Below, piece after piece: positions 52,455 to 61,198 of a stretch of DNA of 64,000 nt. A model generated the notes under the pieces. The model saw only the letters and a list, made by a program, of their open reading frames with translations, had not been told where the DNA came from and ran no database searches. Both the position numbers and the translations under genes were made by a program. Source of the stretch: an uncultured Planctomycetaceae bacterium (GTDB taxonomy: Bacteria > Planctomycetota > Planctomycetia > Pirellulales > Thermoguttaceae); assembly GCA_946408825.1 (NCBI GenBank), contig CAMJTU010000019.1, forward strand, positions 1-64,000. Direction: 5' to 3'. Position 1 is the first letter of the stretch. Each line of letters opens with the position of its first letter.

Positions 52455-53969
52455 TCACAGATTCGGAGCGCGTTTGCGGAAATACTGATCGGCAGACCCA
52501 GATCCAGCCTCGGCGGCCGCGTCCGCTTCCGGCGACGTCTCGACAAGGACGCCCGGCGAATTCACGCCCGGCGCCACGATCTGCGAATTGAAGATCGGCG
52601 CGGTCGGCTCGCTCGCGACGCCCACGCCATAGGAATCTTTCTTAGACGAAGCCTTCGCGTTACGCACAACCTGGTCGGTCGATTTGTAGTCCATACGCAC
52701 GAGGAAATCGGCAAGGAGCATTTCACGAACGCCGTTCGCCTTCGCGTCGGCGATGAACTGCGCGTCGCTGTCGACGATCGCCTGACGCTGTTCGTCGTTG
52801 AGTTCCGCGTCCGTCGAAAGAAGCGACGAGAGCGGCGCGTTCGGGACAATCACGCGCGTCACGTCGGGCGTAATCTTCCCGTGAACCTTGCCGGAATCGT
52901 CGACATACGCGGCGACTTTGAAACCGTTCGCCTCGATGAGATTAATCAACTCGTTGAGGTCGCTAAGATTGTCGCCGTTGACGTCAAGACGGCAAGAGAG
53001 CGCGAAATTTTCAAACTCGCCAGGTTTCCAGAACGACGTATACACGAGATCGCCCGGCTGGATCGGCGCGGTCGACTCGTCCTCAAGAATCTTCGCCTCG
53101 CAGGAGTGCGCGTCGAGCGTGCGAATAACCTGGACGCGTCCTTTGCTCCCTACGCCGCCTTCGTCAAAAATCTCCGGCGGGTAGACGGTAAACGCCATGA
53201 GAGGTCGAACCCCGTCGTCGAGGCCAATGTCGAGACGAATCATCTTAGAAACTTGATCGGCGTAGACCACAGAACCGTCGGCGCGTTCAAAACTCGGATT
53301 TGAAAGTTCGTCGATACGACGGCTCAGATCGATATTGATATCGGCGTAGCGGTTGGCGGTCGCGCGATTCTGCGCCGTTTCCGCGTTTGCCTCAAGCACG
53401 GCGTCGCGCGCTTGACTGTTGACCGCGTCGAATCGTTTCGTCTGGTCGACAAAGCTCTTCGTGAGCTTGTCGTAGTCGTCGCGGGCGGTCTCGAGAGACG
53501 CGTTCTGATTCGTTCGCGCGTCGGCGACGTTCGAAACAAACTTCGTCTGCTGATCTTGCGCCTGGTCGATCGAGGCGTTCGCGTCGCGAATTTTGGAGTC
53601 GCGGTCGGCGGCAAGCTCGGAGATTTGTTTGTCTAGCGCCGCGATGTTCTTACGCAGATCGGCAACCGCGTCTTTATACGTCTTGTTCGCGCCCTGCGCG
53701 CCAAGCGCGCTTTCGACGTCCGCCGTCATCGCTTCGACGATCTCCGAACCTTTGAACGCCGGGTCAAAACCGAGACGCTCCTTAACGGCGGCAAGCTCGT
53801 TAGAAAGCGTGTAGTTCTCGTTCTGAACGTTCTGACATTCAGATTGCGCGGTAGCCAACTCCGCTTTCTGCTCGCCCAGCCCCTTGAAACCGAAGTACGT
53901 GGTCACGCCCAAAGCCAGCGTTAAGACGACAAACACGATGAGGCTAATGATCTCGCCTTGATTTTTCAT
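52455..53969 (-). CDS. Membrane-anchored coiled-coil protein, paralogue B
   Basis: The 504-residue product has one N-terminal membrane helix (SLIVFVVLTLALGVTTYFGF, 9-28). A long coiled coil covers about 35-230 (Ala/Asp/Gln-rich). Then comes a C-terminal region with VYADQVSKMIRLDIG, a beta barrel-like segment near VQVIRTLDAHSCEAKIL, and the acidic calcium-like DVNGDNLSDLNELINLI near 350. The tail ends QYFRKRAPNL. AAGGAG lies 10 bases before the ATG. It is about 30-40% identical by eye to the gene at 54375, which ends in YYFRKRDQNKSE. Function is unknown; envelope spanning is inferred from the anchor and coiled coil. Confidence 0.72.
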   Translation of the reverse strand: MKNQGEIISLIVFVVLTLALGVTTYFGFKGLGEQKAELATAQSECQNVQNENYTLSNELAAVKERLGFDPAFKGSEIVEAMTADVESALGAQGANKTYKDAVADLRKNIAALDKQISELAADRDSKIRDANASIDQAQDQQTKFVSNVADARTNQNASLETARDDYDKLTKSFVDQTKRFDAVNSQARDAVLEANAETAQNRATANRYADINIDLSRRIDELSNPSFERADGSVVYADQVSKMIRLDIGLDDGVRPLMAFTVYPPEIFDEGGVGSKGRVQVIRTLDAHSCEAKILEDESTAPIQPGDLVYTSFWKPGEFENFALSCRLDVNGDNLSDLNELINLIEANGFKVAAYVDDSGKVHGKITPDVTRVIVPNAPLSSLLSTDAELNDEQRQAIVDSDAQFIADAKANGVREMLLADFLVRMDYKSTDQVVRNAKASSKKDSYGVGVASEPTAPIFNSQIVAPGVNSPGVLVETSPEADAAAEAGSGSADQYFRKRAPNL

Positions 53970-54187
53970 ATGAAAGAATCTCCTTCAGCGTCGGCTGTCG
54001 AACCGCTCCGAATCGACGTTTCTCGACTCGTTCACGACTCATGCGCAACCGAACTCTGCGTTCGGAACCGCGTCGCGCCGCCGACTTCGTAACAAACTAC
54101 GAACGTCCGCGACGAAACACGCGTCTCTGTGAGGACGCAGAGGCGCCCTCGTCGTAAATTTTATTTGCCGTCCCCTTTGGCGTCAAT
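53970..54187. other. Non-coding leader of the coiled-coil gene at 52455
   Basis: About 220 bases upstream of the start at 53969, holding no gene. It contains several short inverted stretches (for example GCGTCTCTGTGAGGACGC at about 54121), perhaps a structured leader. Confidence 0.35.
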
Positions 54188-54217
54188 GAAATAGCCCCTT
54201 TTTTTGAGAAATTTCAA
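54188..54217 (-). promoter_or_regulatory. Candidate promoter of paralogue B
   Basis: On the minus strand TTGAAA (54217-54212), 18-bp spacer, TATTTC (54193-54188). The shared upstream element lies 23 bp further upstream. Confidence 0.45.
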
Positions 54218-54240
54218 CATTTCCCTTCTCCACTTTTCCT

Positions 54241-54260
54241 ATAAATTCCTACATTTGTCA
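54241..54260. promoter_or_regulatory. Shared upstream element, copy B
   Basis: ATAAATTCCTACATTTGTCA on the plus strand. The same 20 bases with one change occur at 56173-56192 upstream of the paralogous gene. Confidence 0.6.
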
Positions 54261-54300
54261 CAGGACTCCGAGACGAGACTTCGTTCACGTCAAACGGAAT

Positions 54301-54341
54301 TAAAAAACGACCCGATCTCCTCGTCAAGGAAACCGGGTCGT
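54301..54341 (-). terminator. Rho-independent terminator of paralogue A
   Basis: ACGACCCG (54307-54314) pairs with CGGGTCGT (54334-54341); the minus strand continues with TTTTTT. Confidence 0.8.
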
Positions 54342-54374
54342 CGTCATATGCGTATCCGCGTCAGATTCGTAAAA

Positions 54375-55907
54375 TCATTCCGACTTATTCTGGTCGCGCT
54401 TGCGGAAATAGTAGTCGCTGACCTTGCCGCTCGACGTCGGAGCGGGTTGCGCGTCTTTGACATACGACGGCGCGACAATGCCGGGAGACTCCGGAGCCTT
54501 GTCCGGACTGATCTGGAACTTCGGCGCGACGACTCCGGTCGACGATTCGGGAAGAACGACGCCGTTGTCTTGGAGATCGACCCCGTGCCTATCGCGATAT
54601 CGCGTGATCTTCGCCGTCTCTTTATAACCGATCGCCTTCAGGAAGTCCGACAGGAAGAGTTCCGGAACGCCCGCCTTTTTCGCGCTGTCAAGGAACCCTT
54701 GTTCGAGACGCTGAAGCGCTTCGCGCGCCGCTTCGTTACGGGTCGAGTCGTGCGCGAGCTGATCGGAGATATTCACGTCGGAGCGAATAACGCGGTAGAC
54801 GTCGTCGGTAATCTCGCCGTTCACTTTGCCCTCGTCGTCGATAAACGCGACGACTTCCGCGCCGGAAGATTGGATAATGTTGATAATCTGGTCAAGATCG
54901 CTCAGATTGTCGCCGTCCATATCAAGCCCGTAGTCGAGGGCGTACTTGATGACCTTGCCCGGACGCCAAAGGGGCGTGTACGCAAGATCGCCCGCCATGA
55001 TCGGATTCGACATCTCGTCTTCGAGAATCTTCGCCTCGCAGAGATGATCGCCAAGGCTGCGAACGACCTGAACGCTCCCCTTCGGAACGTCTTTATCCAT
55101 ATCGAGCGCCGTCGGCTTATAGATATTAAACGTCGTGAGCGGACGAAGTCCGTCGCTCTCGCCGACGTTCAAACGAACGGTCTTAAGGAATTGGTCGGCG
55201 TAAACGACCGTCGCGTCGGATCGCGTGAAATCCGCGTTCGCGAGTTCGTCGACCTTCGCGCTGAGCGTCTTGTTGAGTTCTTCAAACTTATCGGCGGCTT
55301 CTTTGTAGTCGGCGGTCTTCTGCTTCGCGTCGCGAATATCGGACTCCGTCTTCGCGACAAGGTCGTCGAGTTCCGTCTTTTGCGCGTCGAAACTCTTGTT
55401 GAGATCGTCGTAACTCTTCCGCGCGGCGGCAAGATTATCGTCGTGCTCCTGCTTGAGCGTGGCTTCCATCTTAGAAAACTCGTCCTGCTGCTTCTCAGTC
55501 ATCGAGCTCTGAGAATCCGCGAGCGTTTCGGCCGACGCCTGCTGCGCTTGGTAGTTCTTAAGTTCTTCGGTCTTGCGCTTCACGTTGTCGGACAGACGAA
55601 CGACGACGTCGCGATAGGACGCGGAGTCCTCAACCGCACCGAGCGCCGACGCGACGTCGGTCTTCATCGTCTCGACGAGCTGATTGTTGTCTTCGACCGC
55701 GTCGTAACCGAGCTTGTCTTTAATGCTCTTAAGATCGCTCTTCATCGAAGAGTTCAGCGTCTGAGCCTCCGACGTCGCCTTCTTCGCGGACGCGACCTGC
55801 ATTTTCTTTTCCGACGTCCCCTTCGCGCCAATGTAGGTCGTCACGCCCAAAATCAGCGACAAAACCATAAAGACGACAAGGGAGACGGTTACGCCCGTAT
55901 TTCGCAT
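54375..55907 (-). CDS. Membrane-anchored coiled-coil protein, paralogue A
   Basis: The 510-residue product has an N-terminal membrane helix (SLVVFMVLSLILGVTTYIGA). A long coiled coil (about 35-225, Lys/Asp/Gln-rich) follows, and then a C-terminal region matching paralogue B: VVYADQFLKTVRLNVG, SVQVVRSLGDHLCEAKIL, the acidic DMDGDNLSDLDQIINII near 335, then a helix rich in charged residues and the tail YYFRKRDQNKSE. GGAG lies 10 bases before the ATG. It has its own promoter (56090) and terminator (54301), so the two paralogues are separate units that share an upstream element. Function is unknown. Confidence 0.72.
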   Translation of the reverse strand: MRNTGVTVSLVVFMVLSLILGVTTYIGAKGTSEKKMQVASAKKATSEAQTLNSSMKSDLKSIKDKLGYDAVEDNNQLVETMKTDVASALGAVEDSASYRDVVVRLSDNVKRKTEELKNYQAQQASAETLADSQSSMTEKQQDEFSKMEATLKQEHDDNLAAARKSYDDLNKSFDAQKTELDDLVAKTESDIRDAKQKTADYKEAADKFEELNKTLSAKVDELANADFTRSDATVVYADQFLKTVRLNVGESDGLRPLTTFNIYKPTALDMDKDVPKGSVQVVRSLGDHLCEAKILEDEMSNPIMAGDLAYTPLWRPGKVIKYALDYGLDMDGDNLSDLDQIINIIQSSGAEVVAFIDDEGKVNGEITDDVYRVIRSDVNISDQLAHDSTRNEAAREALQRLEQGFLDSAKKAGVPELFLSDFLKAIGYKETAKITRYRDRHGVDLQDNGVVLPESSTGVVAPKFQISPDKAPESPGIVAPSYVKDAQPAPTSSGKVSDYYFRKRDQNKSE

Positions 55908-56089
55908 GAGTAAGATTCTCCTTCAGCGCCAACGCTCGCGGCAAACGCCGCGTCGTTCCGCTGAAAACGCCGTGCGGCAAGATCGGCGCAAGCGCTTGCG
56001 TCGACCCCGTTATTACCCCGTTAAATTTTCATCGTTGAGCGCAATTCGACGCCGAAAAATACATCTCGACGCCAATACGCTCCAAGTTA

Positions 56090-56118
56090 ATTCTATAGCG
56101 CGTCCAACGCGTCGTCAA
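56090..56118 (-). promoter_or_regulatory. Sigma70-like promoter of paralogue A
   Basis: On the minus strand TTGACG (56118-56113), 17-bp spacer, TAGAAT (56095-56090). It is about 180 bases before the start, leaving a long leader. Confidence 0.6.
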
Positions 56119-56172
56119 GGAAAATTGACTTCTTTTGAAAAATTTAAGAGAACTTAACGCGCCGTGTTCCAA

Positions 56173-56192
56173 ATAAATTGCTACATTTGTCA
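56173..56192. promoter_or_regulatory. Shared upstream element, copy A
   Basis: ATAAATTGCTACATTTGTCA, 19 of 20 identical to 54241-54260. It lies 54 bp upstream of the -35 box. Confidence 0.6.
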
Positions 56193-56212
56193 AATTGCGC
56201 AGCAATGAAAGC

Positions 56213-56242
56213 AAAAAAGGAGCCTGACTCATGTCAAGCTCC
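56213..56242 (-). terminator. Rho-independent terminator of the dnaJ-like gene
   Basis: GGAGC and GCTCC (56219-56223, 56238-56242) with TGAC/GTCA form a stem with one mismatch; the minus strand ends in TTTTTT. Confidence 0.75.
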
Positions 56243-56266
56243 CTTTGTTTCCATCGTGATTAACGA

Positions 56267-57220
56267 TTAAAACTCAAACTTCGCGCGCAACTCGGGCATG
56301 TCGAGCTTCATCTTCGCTAGTTTTTCTACGTCTTCTTTGCGCCATTTCTTTGGCGAATGAAGCTCGCAGACAACGTAAAGATCGCCGTCGAGGCCCTTGC
56401 CGGTCCGCACGCCGAACCCCTTGATACGCAACTTCGTCCCCGTCGTCGCGCCCTCGGGAATCTTCACGGCGACGACTCCGTAAGGCGTCGGAACGTCGAT
56501 CTTGCCGCCGCGCGCCGCTTCCGGAATCGATATCGGAAGCGTGACGCGAAGATCCTTGCCGTCGCGGGTATAGAACGCGTGCGGCGCGACCTTCAATTTG
56601 ATCAACAAATCGCCTCGAGGCCCGCCGTTTAAACCGGGCTGGCCGTACCCCTTAAGAGAAACGACGTCGCCCTGCGACGAGCCGGCGGGAATATCTAAAT
56701 CATGCGACGAGCTCTTGCCGGAAACCGGATCGCGGACAAGGATCGGCGTCTTGCCGCCGAGAACCGCCGTCTTAAACGGAATTTCTATCGTCGCCTCGGA
56801 GTCCGCGCCCTTTGACGGGCGTCGAGCGCGTTTGCCAAACCCAAACGCCCCGCTGAAAGGATTGGCGCCTCCCGCGCCGCCGACGCCTCCCGTGAACTGT
56901 CTGAGAATGTCGTCCATATTGAAGCTGCCGCCGCCCCCGTTCGACGACCACCTGAACGTCGTTCCGTTGAACCCGCCGGGACCGCCCGCGCCAAACTGGC
57001 GATACGCGTCCCCATACTGGTCGTACTGCTTTCTTTTCTCGGGGTCTTTGAGCGTCTCAAACGCTTCTTGGACTTCTTGAAATTTTCGTTTTGCGCCCTC
57101 CGGATCCGCTTGATTGAGGTCCGGATGGTATTTCCGCGCAAGTTCTCGATATGCCTTTTGAATATCGTCTTGCGACGCGTTCTTTGAAACTCCTAACGTC
57201 TTGTAATAATCCTGAGCCAT
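56267..57220 (-). CDS. cbpA: CbpA-type DnaJ co-chaperone
   Basis: The 317-residue product has an N-terminal J domain (residues 4-70) with the Hsp70-activating KYHPDLN. A Gly/Phe-rich linker (about 75-140) precedes the C-terminal substrate-binding beta domains ([25 protein letters not shown] and [18 protein letters not shown]). The cysteine-rich zinc domain of true DnaJ is absent, so it is the CbpA or DnaJ-type-II class. It works with DnaK on misfolded proteins. The ATG has no strong ribosome site. dnaK and grpE are not next to it; the erpA-type gene is 143 bp upstream on the same strand. Confidence 0.9.
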   Translation of the reverse strand: MAQDYYKTLGVSKNASQDDIQKAYRELARKYHPDLNQADPEGAKRKFQEVQEAFETLKDPEKRKQYDQYGDAYRQFGAGGPGGFNGTTFRWSSNGGGGSFNMDDILRQFTGGVGGAGGANPFSGAFGFGKRARRPSKGADSEATIEIPFKTAVLGGKTPILVRDPVSGKSSSHDLDIPAGSSQGDVVSLKGYGQPGLNGGPRGDLLIKLKVAPHAFYTRDGKDLRVTLPISIPEAARGGKIDVPTPYGVVAVKIPEGATTGTKLRIKGFGVRTGKGLDGDLYVVCELHSPKKWRKEDVEKLAKMKLDMPELRAKFEF

Positions 57221-57363
57221 AGCGCGCAGTCGTCAGTCTGCCTGAACGACTCTCCTTTTATCGTTACGGACCGGTCGATCTTCGCGAAGATCGACGCAAC
57301 CCGATTTCTGTCAGATGAAAGTCAGCGCGACGCGTTTCGACGCGCTGCGCGCCCAGACGTCTC

Positions 57364-57693
57364 TCAATGACCGCACCCCGCGCACCCCGAGCCGGACGGA
57401 AACGCCGGATTCTCGACCAAAAAACCTTTCGCGGAAGGCGTGTCGAGAAAATCGATCTTTGCCCCGTCGAGAAAGAGCGCGAACTTCTTTTCTGCGACGA
57501 GCGGAACGCCGTCCGAAACGTACTTCGCGTCGATTTCAGGGTCAAACTTCGTGTCGAAGCCGAGCGTATACTGCATGCCGCTGCACCCGCCGCCGACGAT
57601 AATCGTTCGGAGAACAGTTTCCGGCGCAAGGCTCTGCGCTTCCATGATCTTCTTAACTTCCTCGGCGGCGCGTTTCGTCAAACTAATCGCCAT
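57364..57693 (-). CDS. erpA: A-type iron-sulfur carrier (IscA/ErpA/HesB family)
   Basis: The 109-residue product has the fold of the family with the three ligand cysteines: GGGCSGMQY near residue 35 and the C-terminal GCAGCGH. It inserts or transports Fe-S clusters to apoproteins in the cytoplasm. The usual C-terminal CGCG is slightly altered to CAGC. Length is standard. A same-strand dnaJ-type gene follows, but isc or suf genes are not seen. Which of IscA, ErpA or SufA it represents cannot be told from sequence alone. Confidence 0.85.
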   Translation of the reverse strand: MAISLTKRAAEEVKKIMEAQSLAPETVLRTIIVGGGCSGMQYTLGFDTKFDPEIDAKYVSDGVPLVAEKKFALFLDGAKIDFLDTPSAKGFLVENPAFPSGSGCAGCGH

Positions 57694-58066
57694 AAACGTC
57701 CTTTCGATGATTTGCGAGGGCGCTACGCTAGAAAAAAGCGGTCGCCCTCGACGCGTCTGACGCCATTATACGCCGGAGCCGCCGGCGGTAAAGTCCTGCG
57801 ACGTCCTGAGCGCTCTCCATAAAGCATATTTGACGCCATAACTCGTATTTTTACACGCCAAACCGCGTTCAGGCGGACTCGACGCCCTCTTGACGCGACG
57901 GACGCTAAAGTTAATATTACGGAAAATACCACTATATTAATGAGAAGCTTTTAGAATGCGCGTCGTTTTCTCTTCCGCGAGACTCGGGACGCGCATGCTC
58001 TAGCCCCGTCGCCGGTTGGTTGGTTCCACAAGCGCGACGCGCTCCGAAAGGTCGATAAAACTCGAT
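57694..58066. other. Intergenic stretch between divergent genes
   Basis: About 370 bases between the Fe-S carrier (minus) and the helicase (plus). AT-rich near 57910-57945, with TATATT-like sequence but no clear -35. No gene is seen. Confidence 0.4.
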
Positions 58067-61000
58067 ATGGAACCCGCAACGCACGAAGAACATCGCGACT
58101 CAAACGCGCAAGACAACGCGACGCCGACCCGCGACGAAATTGCAATCGAATACCTCGAATCGTTAGAGTTCGAGCCTTATCCGTTCCAGGAGGAGGCGAT
58201 TCTTTCGTGGTTTAGTTCGGAGCAGGGCGTTCTCGTTTGCGCTCCGACCGGCATGGGCAAAACCGTCGTCGCGGAAGCCGCGCTTTACGAAGCGTTGCGG
58301 ACTGGCAAGCGCGCCTATTATACGACGCCCCTTATCGCGCTCACCGAGCAGAAGTTCGTCGAAATGCAAAACGCGGCGGAGCGATGGGGATTTGACCGTT
58401 CTGACGTCGGGCTCGTCACGGGCAATCGTCGTGAAAACGTCGACGCGAAGATTCTCGTCGTCGTCGCCGAAATTCTCTTTAATCGTCTCCTTTCGTCCGA
58501 CGCGTTCGAAGCGTTTGCGAAGAAAAACGAATCCTCGCCGCGTCCCGAGTTCATGGCGACGACGTCCGACGGTTCTAATTCTTCCCCCGCGACGAGACTC
58601 TCCGCGGCGGAGTTAACCGCCAAGAAGTCGCTTGCCGTCTCGTGGGAAGACCTGGAGAAGAACAAGCGCCCGTCCCTCTTCGAAGAGCCGAAAACGCCGC
58701 AAATTCCCGCCGTCCCCGTCGTCCCCGAAGACTTCGAGGAAGAAGACGACCTCTATCCGACGGAATCCCATTTCTCTTTTGACGATGTCGCCGCCGTCGT
58801 TATGGACGAGTTTCACCAATTCTCCGACCCCGAGCGCGGCGTCGTGTGGGAATTTGCGCTTGGTCTGCTCCCGCCCCATGTGCGAACCCTGCTCATCTCC
58901 GCCACGGTCGGCAACGCGGTCGAATTCGTAAACTGGCTCCGTAAAACTTCGAATCGAAACCTTTCGCTCATTCAGTCGAACGAACGCAAGGTCCCGCTCG
59001 TCTACGTCTGGGTCGGCGACAAACTTCTCACGGAACAACTCGAATCGATGTGCGCGGGCACAGAGGAAGAACGGTATACGCCCGCGCTCGTCTTTTGCTT
59101 TAACCGCGACGAATGCTGGGACGTCGCCGAGGTCTTGAAAGGCCGGGGCGTTATCGACGAAGCGAGGCGAAAACTCGTCGCCGAAGAACTGAGTCAGTAC
59201 GACCTTAAAGGCGGCGCCGGTCCAAAGCTCCGCGAGATGCTCATGCGAGGCGTCGGGGTTCATCATGCGGGCGTGTTGCCGAAATACCGACGAATCGTCG
59301 AATCCCTATTTCAGAAAAAACTCCTTTCTTTCTGCGTTTGCACGGAAACCCTAGCCGCGGGAATCAATCTTCCCGCGCGATCTGTCGTGCTTCCAACGCT
59401 CCTTAAAGGGCCCGCAGGCGATAAGAAACTCGTAGAACCTAGCGCCGCGCATCAAATTTTCGGGCGCGCGGGACGTCCGCAATACGACACGACGGGCTAC
59501 GTCTTTGCCATGGCGCCCGAAGACGACGTTAGAATAGCGCGGGCGCTCAAGAAGTACAACGAGATTCCCGACGACGTCAAAGACCCTAAAATGCGCGAAA
59601 TGAAGAAGAAGCTCAAGAAAAAGCTTCCGAAACGCAATCCGAACGCGCAATATTGGTCGGAAACGCAGTTCGATCAGCTGCGCGTCGCGCCCCCCGGCAG
59701 ACTCGCGAGTCGCGGTCCTACGCCGTGGCGGATGCTCGCTCACTTGATCGAATGCAACTCTGACGTCCGTCCGATCCGCGCGCTCGTGACAAATCGTCTC
59801 GTCGGCCCCAAAAAGCGCGAGACGATGCTCCGATCGCTCGACCGTTCGCTCCTGACGCTCTGGCGCGGAGGATTTGTCAGGCTCGCGCCTAATCCGGTCA
59901 ACTACGGAATTCCCGCCACGGCGGAAGCCCAAAGGGCGCTCGCCGACCGTCGACGCGACCTCAAAGAAAAGGAACGACGACGTCGTCCCTTCGGCGCCGG
60001 CATTTTCGACGATTCCGTCCTCAACGACCCTTTTTCAAACGACGCCTTCGACCCCGTCGAATACAACGCCGCGCTCAAAAAGTTAGACGTCGCGCCCCCT
60101 GAGTTCCCTGAAATCGAAGGACTGCCCAAAGGCTTCGATTTCTTTTCAAACGACGGCGATCTCTTTACGATCAAGCCCGACTCGGCGCACGACGTCTCCG
60201 AACCGAATCAGGAAACGGCGTCGTCCGGCGATTCCACGCCCGTCCTAACCTTTGGCGGCGCCGCGTCGACGAACGATTCGCCCTCCGTCTCGGCAAAAGC
60301 GTCGGAAAAGAACCAAGGCGAGAAGCCGGAATTCGATCTCTCCGCGTTTTCCGACGAGATTCGCGACCAAATCGCGTCCAGTTATCAGGCGGCGCGCGCT
60401 TACCCGACTCCGAAGCTCAAAACGATCTCCGCGCTTCGCGGCGTGAATCAGGTCTACGGCGCGTTCCTCCTCGAACAGTTAGGACTGGCCGACCGCGGCG
60501 AGCGTCTCCAAGCGTTTGAAAGCCTCCTTGAGATTCCAAACACGGTCGCGCGGTATCTTCGCGTCCCGCGTCAAGACGTCCTTCCTCGAGGACGACTCGC
60601 GACGGAACGGCTCGACCAAGAGCTTCTCTCCCTCGGCCTCGCCACGATCGAGGAACTTGTCATGCCGTCGGAGGAAGAGGAGGCGCGGAAGCGCGAAGAC
60701 CGGCGGCGTTTGGGCGGCTACATGGAAGAACGCGTCTGTACGCTTCCATTCGCGGACAAACTGCGAAGACTCTTTGATTTCCAATATCCCGGAGTAAATC
60801 TTCGCGCGCTCCCCGTGTGGGCGGCGGGCGACTTGCTTTTGGATTACAAGGGCGATTTTAACAAATACGTTCTGTCGAAAAACCTGCAGAAACAAGAGGG
60901 CGTCGTCTTCCGTCATCTCCTGCGCTTGATACTGCTCGTCGAGGAATTCATTCCGCTTAGTCCGGTAGACGGCGATCCTCGCGAATGGCGCGCAGATTTG

Positions 61001-61108
61001 ACCGACATATACGATCAGCTCGTCGAATGCTGTCGTAAAGTCGACCCCTCGTGCGTCGAAGAAACGCTTCGCGCTTCGAAGAAAAACGACCTTTTACAAA
61101 AAAGTTAG
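58067..61108 (+). CDS. Ski2-like DEAD/DEAH-box helicase
   Basis: From the ATG at 58067 the product has 1013 residues. The helicase core shows APTGMGKTVVAEAALYEA (59-76), the Walker B-type DEFH at 247-250, ISATVG near 280, and HHAGVLPKYRRIVESLF near 400. ETLAAGINLPARSVV follows near 425, then QIFGRAGRPQYDTTGY near 465. The order and the RAGRPQ motif match the Ski2/Mtr4-like superfamily. An acidic insertion of about 60 residues lies between motifs I and II (around 185-235). The C-terminal third has a Ser/Pro-rich linker, a DSHCT-like helical end (KYVLSKNLQKQEGVVFRHLL) and no nuclease domain. It probably acts on RNA or structured nucleic acid. The start has only AAAGG upstream. Confidence 0.88.
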   Translation: MEPATHEEHRDSNAQDNATPTRDEIAIEYLESLEFEPYPFQEEAILSWFSSEQGVLVCAPTGMGKTVVAEAALYEALRTGKRAYYTTPLIALTEQKFVEMQNAAERWGFDRSDVGLVTGNRRENVDAKILVVVAEILFNRLLSSDAFEAFAKKNESSPRPEFMATTSDGSNSSPATRLSAAELTAKKSLAVSWEDLEKNKRPSLFEEPKTPQIPAVPVVPEDFEEEDDLYPTESHFSFDDVAAVVMDEFHQFSDPERGVVWEFALGLLPPHVRTLLISATVGNAVEFVNWLRKTSNRNLSLIQSNERKVPLVYVWVGDKLLTEQLESMCAGTEEERYTPALVFCFNRDECWDVAEVLKGRGVIDEARRKLVAEELSQYDLKGGAGPKLREMLMRGVGVHHAGVLPKYRRIVESLFQKKLLSFCVCTETLAAGINLPARSVVLPTLLKGPAGDKKLVEPSAAHQIFGRAGRPQYDTTGYVFAMAPEDDVRIARALKKYNEIPDDVKDPKMREMKKKLKKKLPKRNPNAQYWSETQFDQLRVAPPGRLASRGPTPWRMLAHLIECNSDVRPIRALVTNRLVGPKKRETMLRSLDRSLLTLWRGGFVRLAPNPVNYGIPATAEAQRALADRRRDLKEKERRRRPFGAGIFDDSVLNDPFSNDAFDPVEYNAALKKLDVAPPEFPEIEGLPKGFDFFSNDGDLFTIKPDSAHDVSEPNQETASSGDSTPVLTFGGAASTNDSPSVSAKASEKNQGEKPEFDLSAFSDEIRDQIASSYQAARAYPTPKLKTISALRGVNQVYGAFLLEQLGLADRGERLQAFESLLEIPNTVARYLRVPRQDVLPRGRLATERLDQELLSLGLATIEELVMPSEEEEARKREDRRRLGGYMEERVCTLPFADKLRRLFDFQYPGVNLRALPVWAAGDLLLDYKGDFNKYVLSKNLQKQEGVVFRHLLRLILLVEEFIPLSPVDGDPREWRADLTDIYDQLVECCRKVDPSCVEETLRASKKNDLLQKS

Positions 61109-61198
61109 TCCTCTTCAGGAGGACGCGACTTTACCGTGTTCACGCCGTTCCCGACGCGTTTTTCGCGCGAAGGAAACGCTCAAACGAAAGGCTTTATA

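Noticed and set aside
54204..55913. Long plus-strand frame opposite the coiled-coil paralogue (569 codons)
   Set aside because: Antisense shadow with an arginine-rich composition and no start signal.
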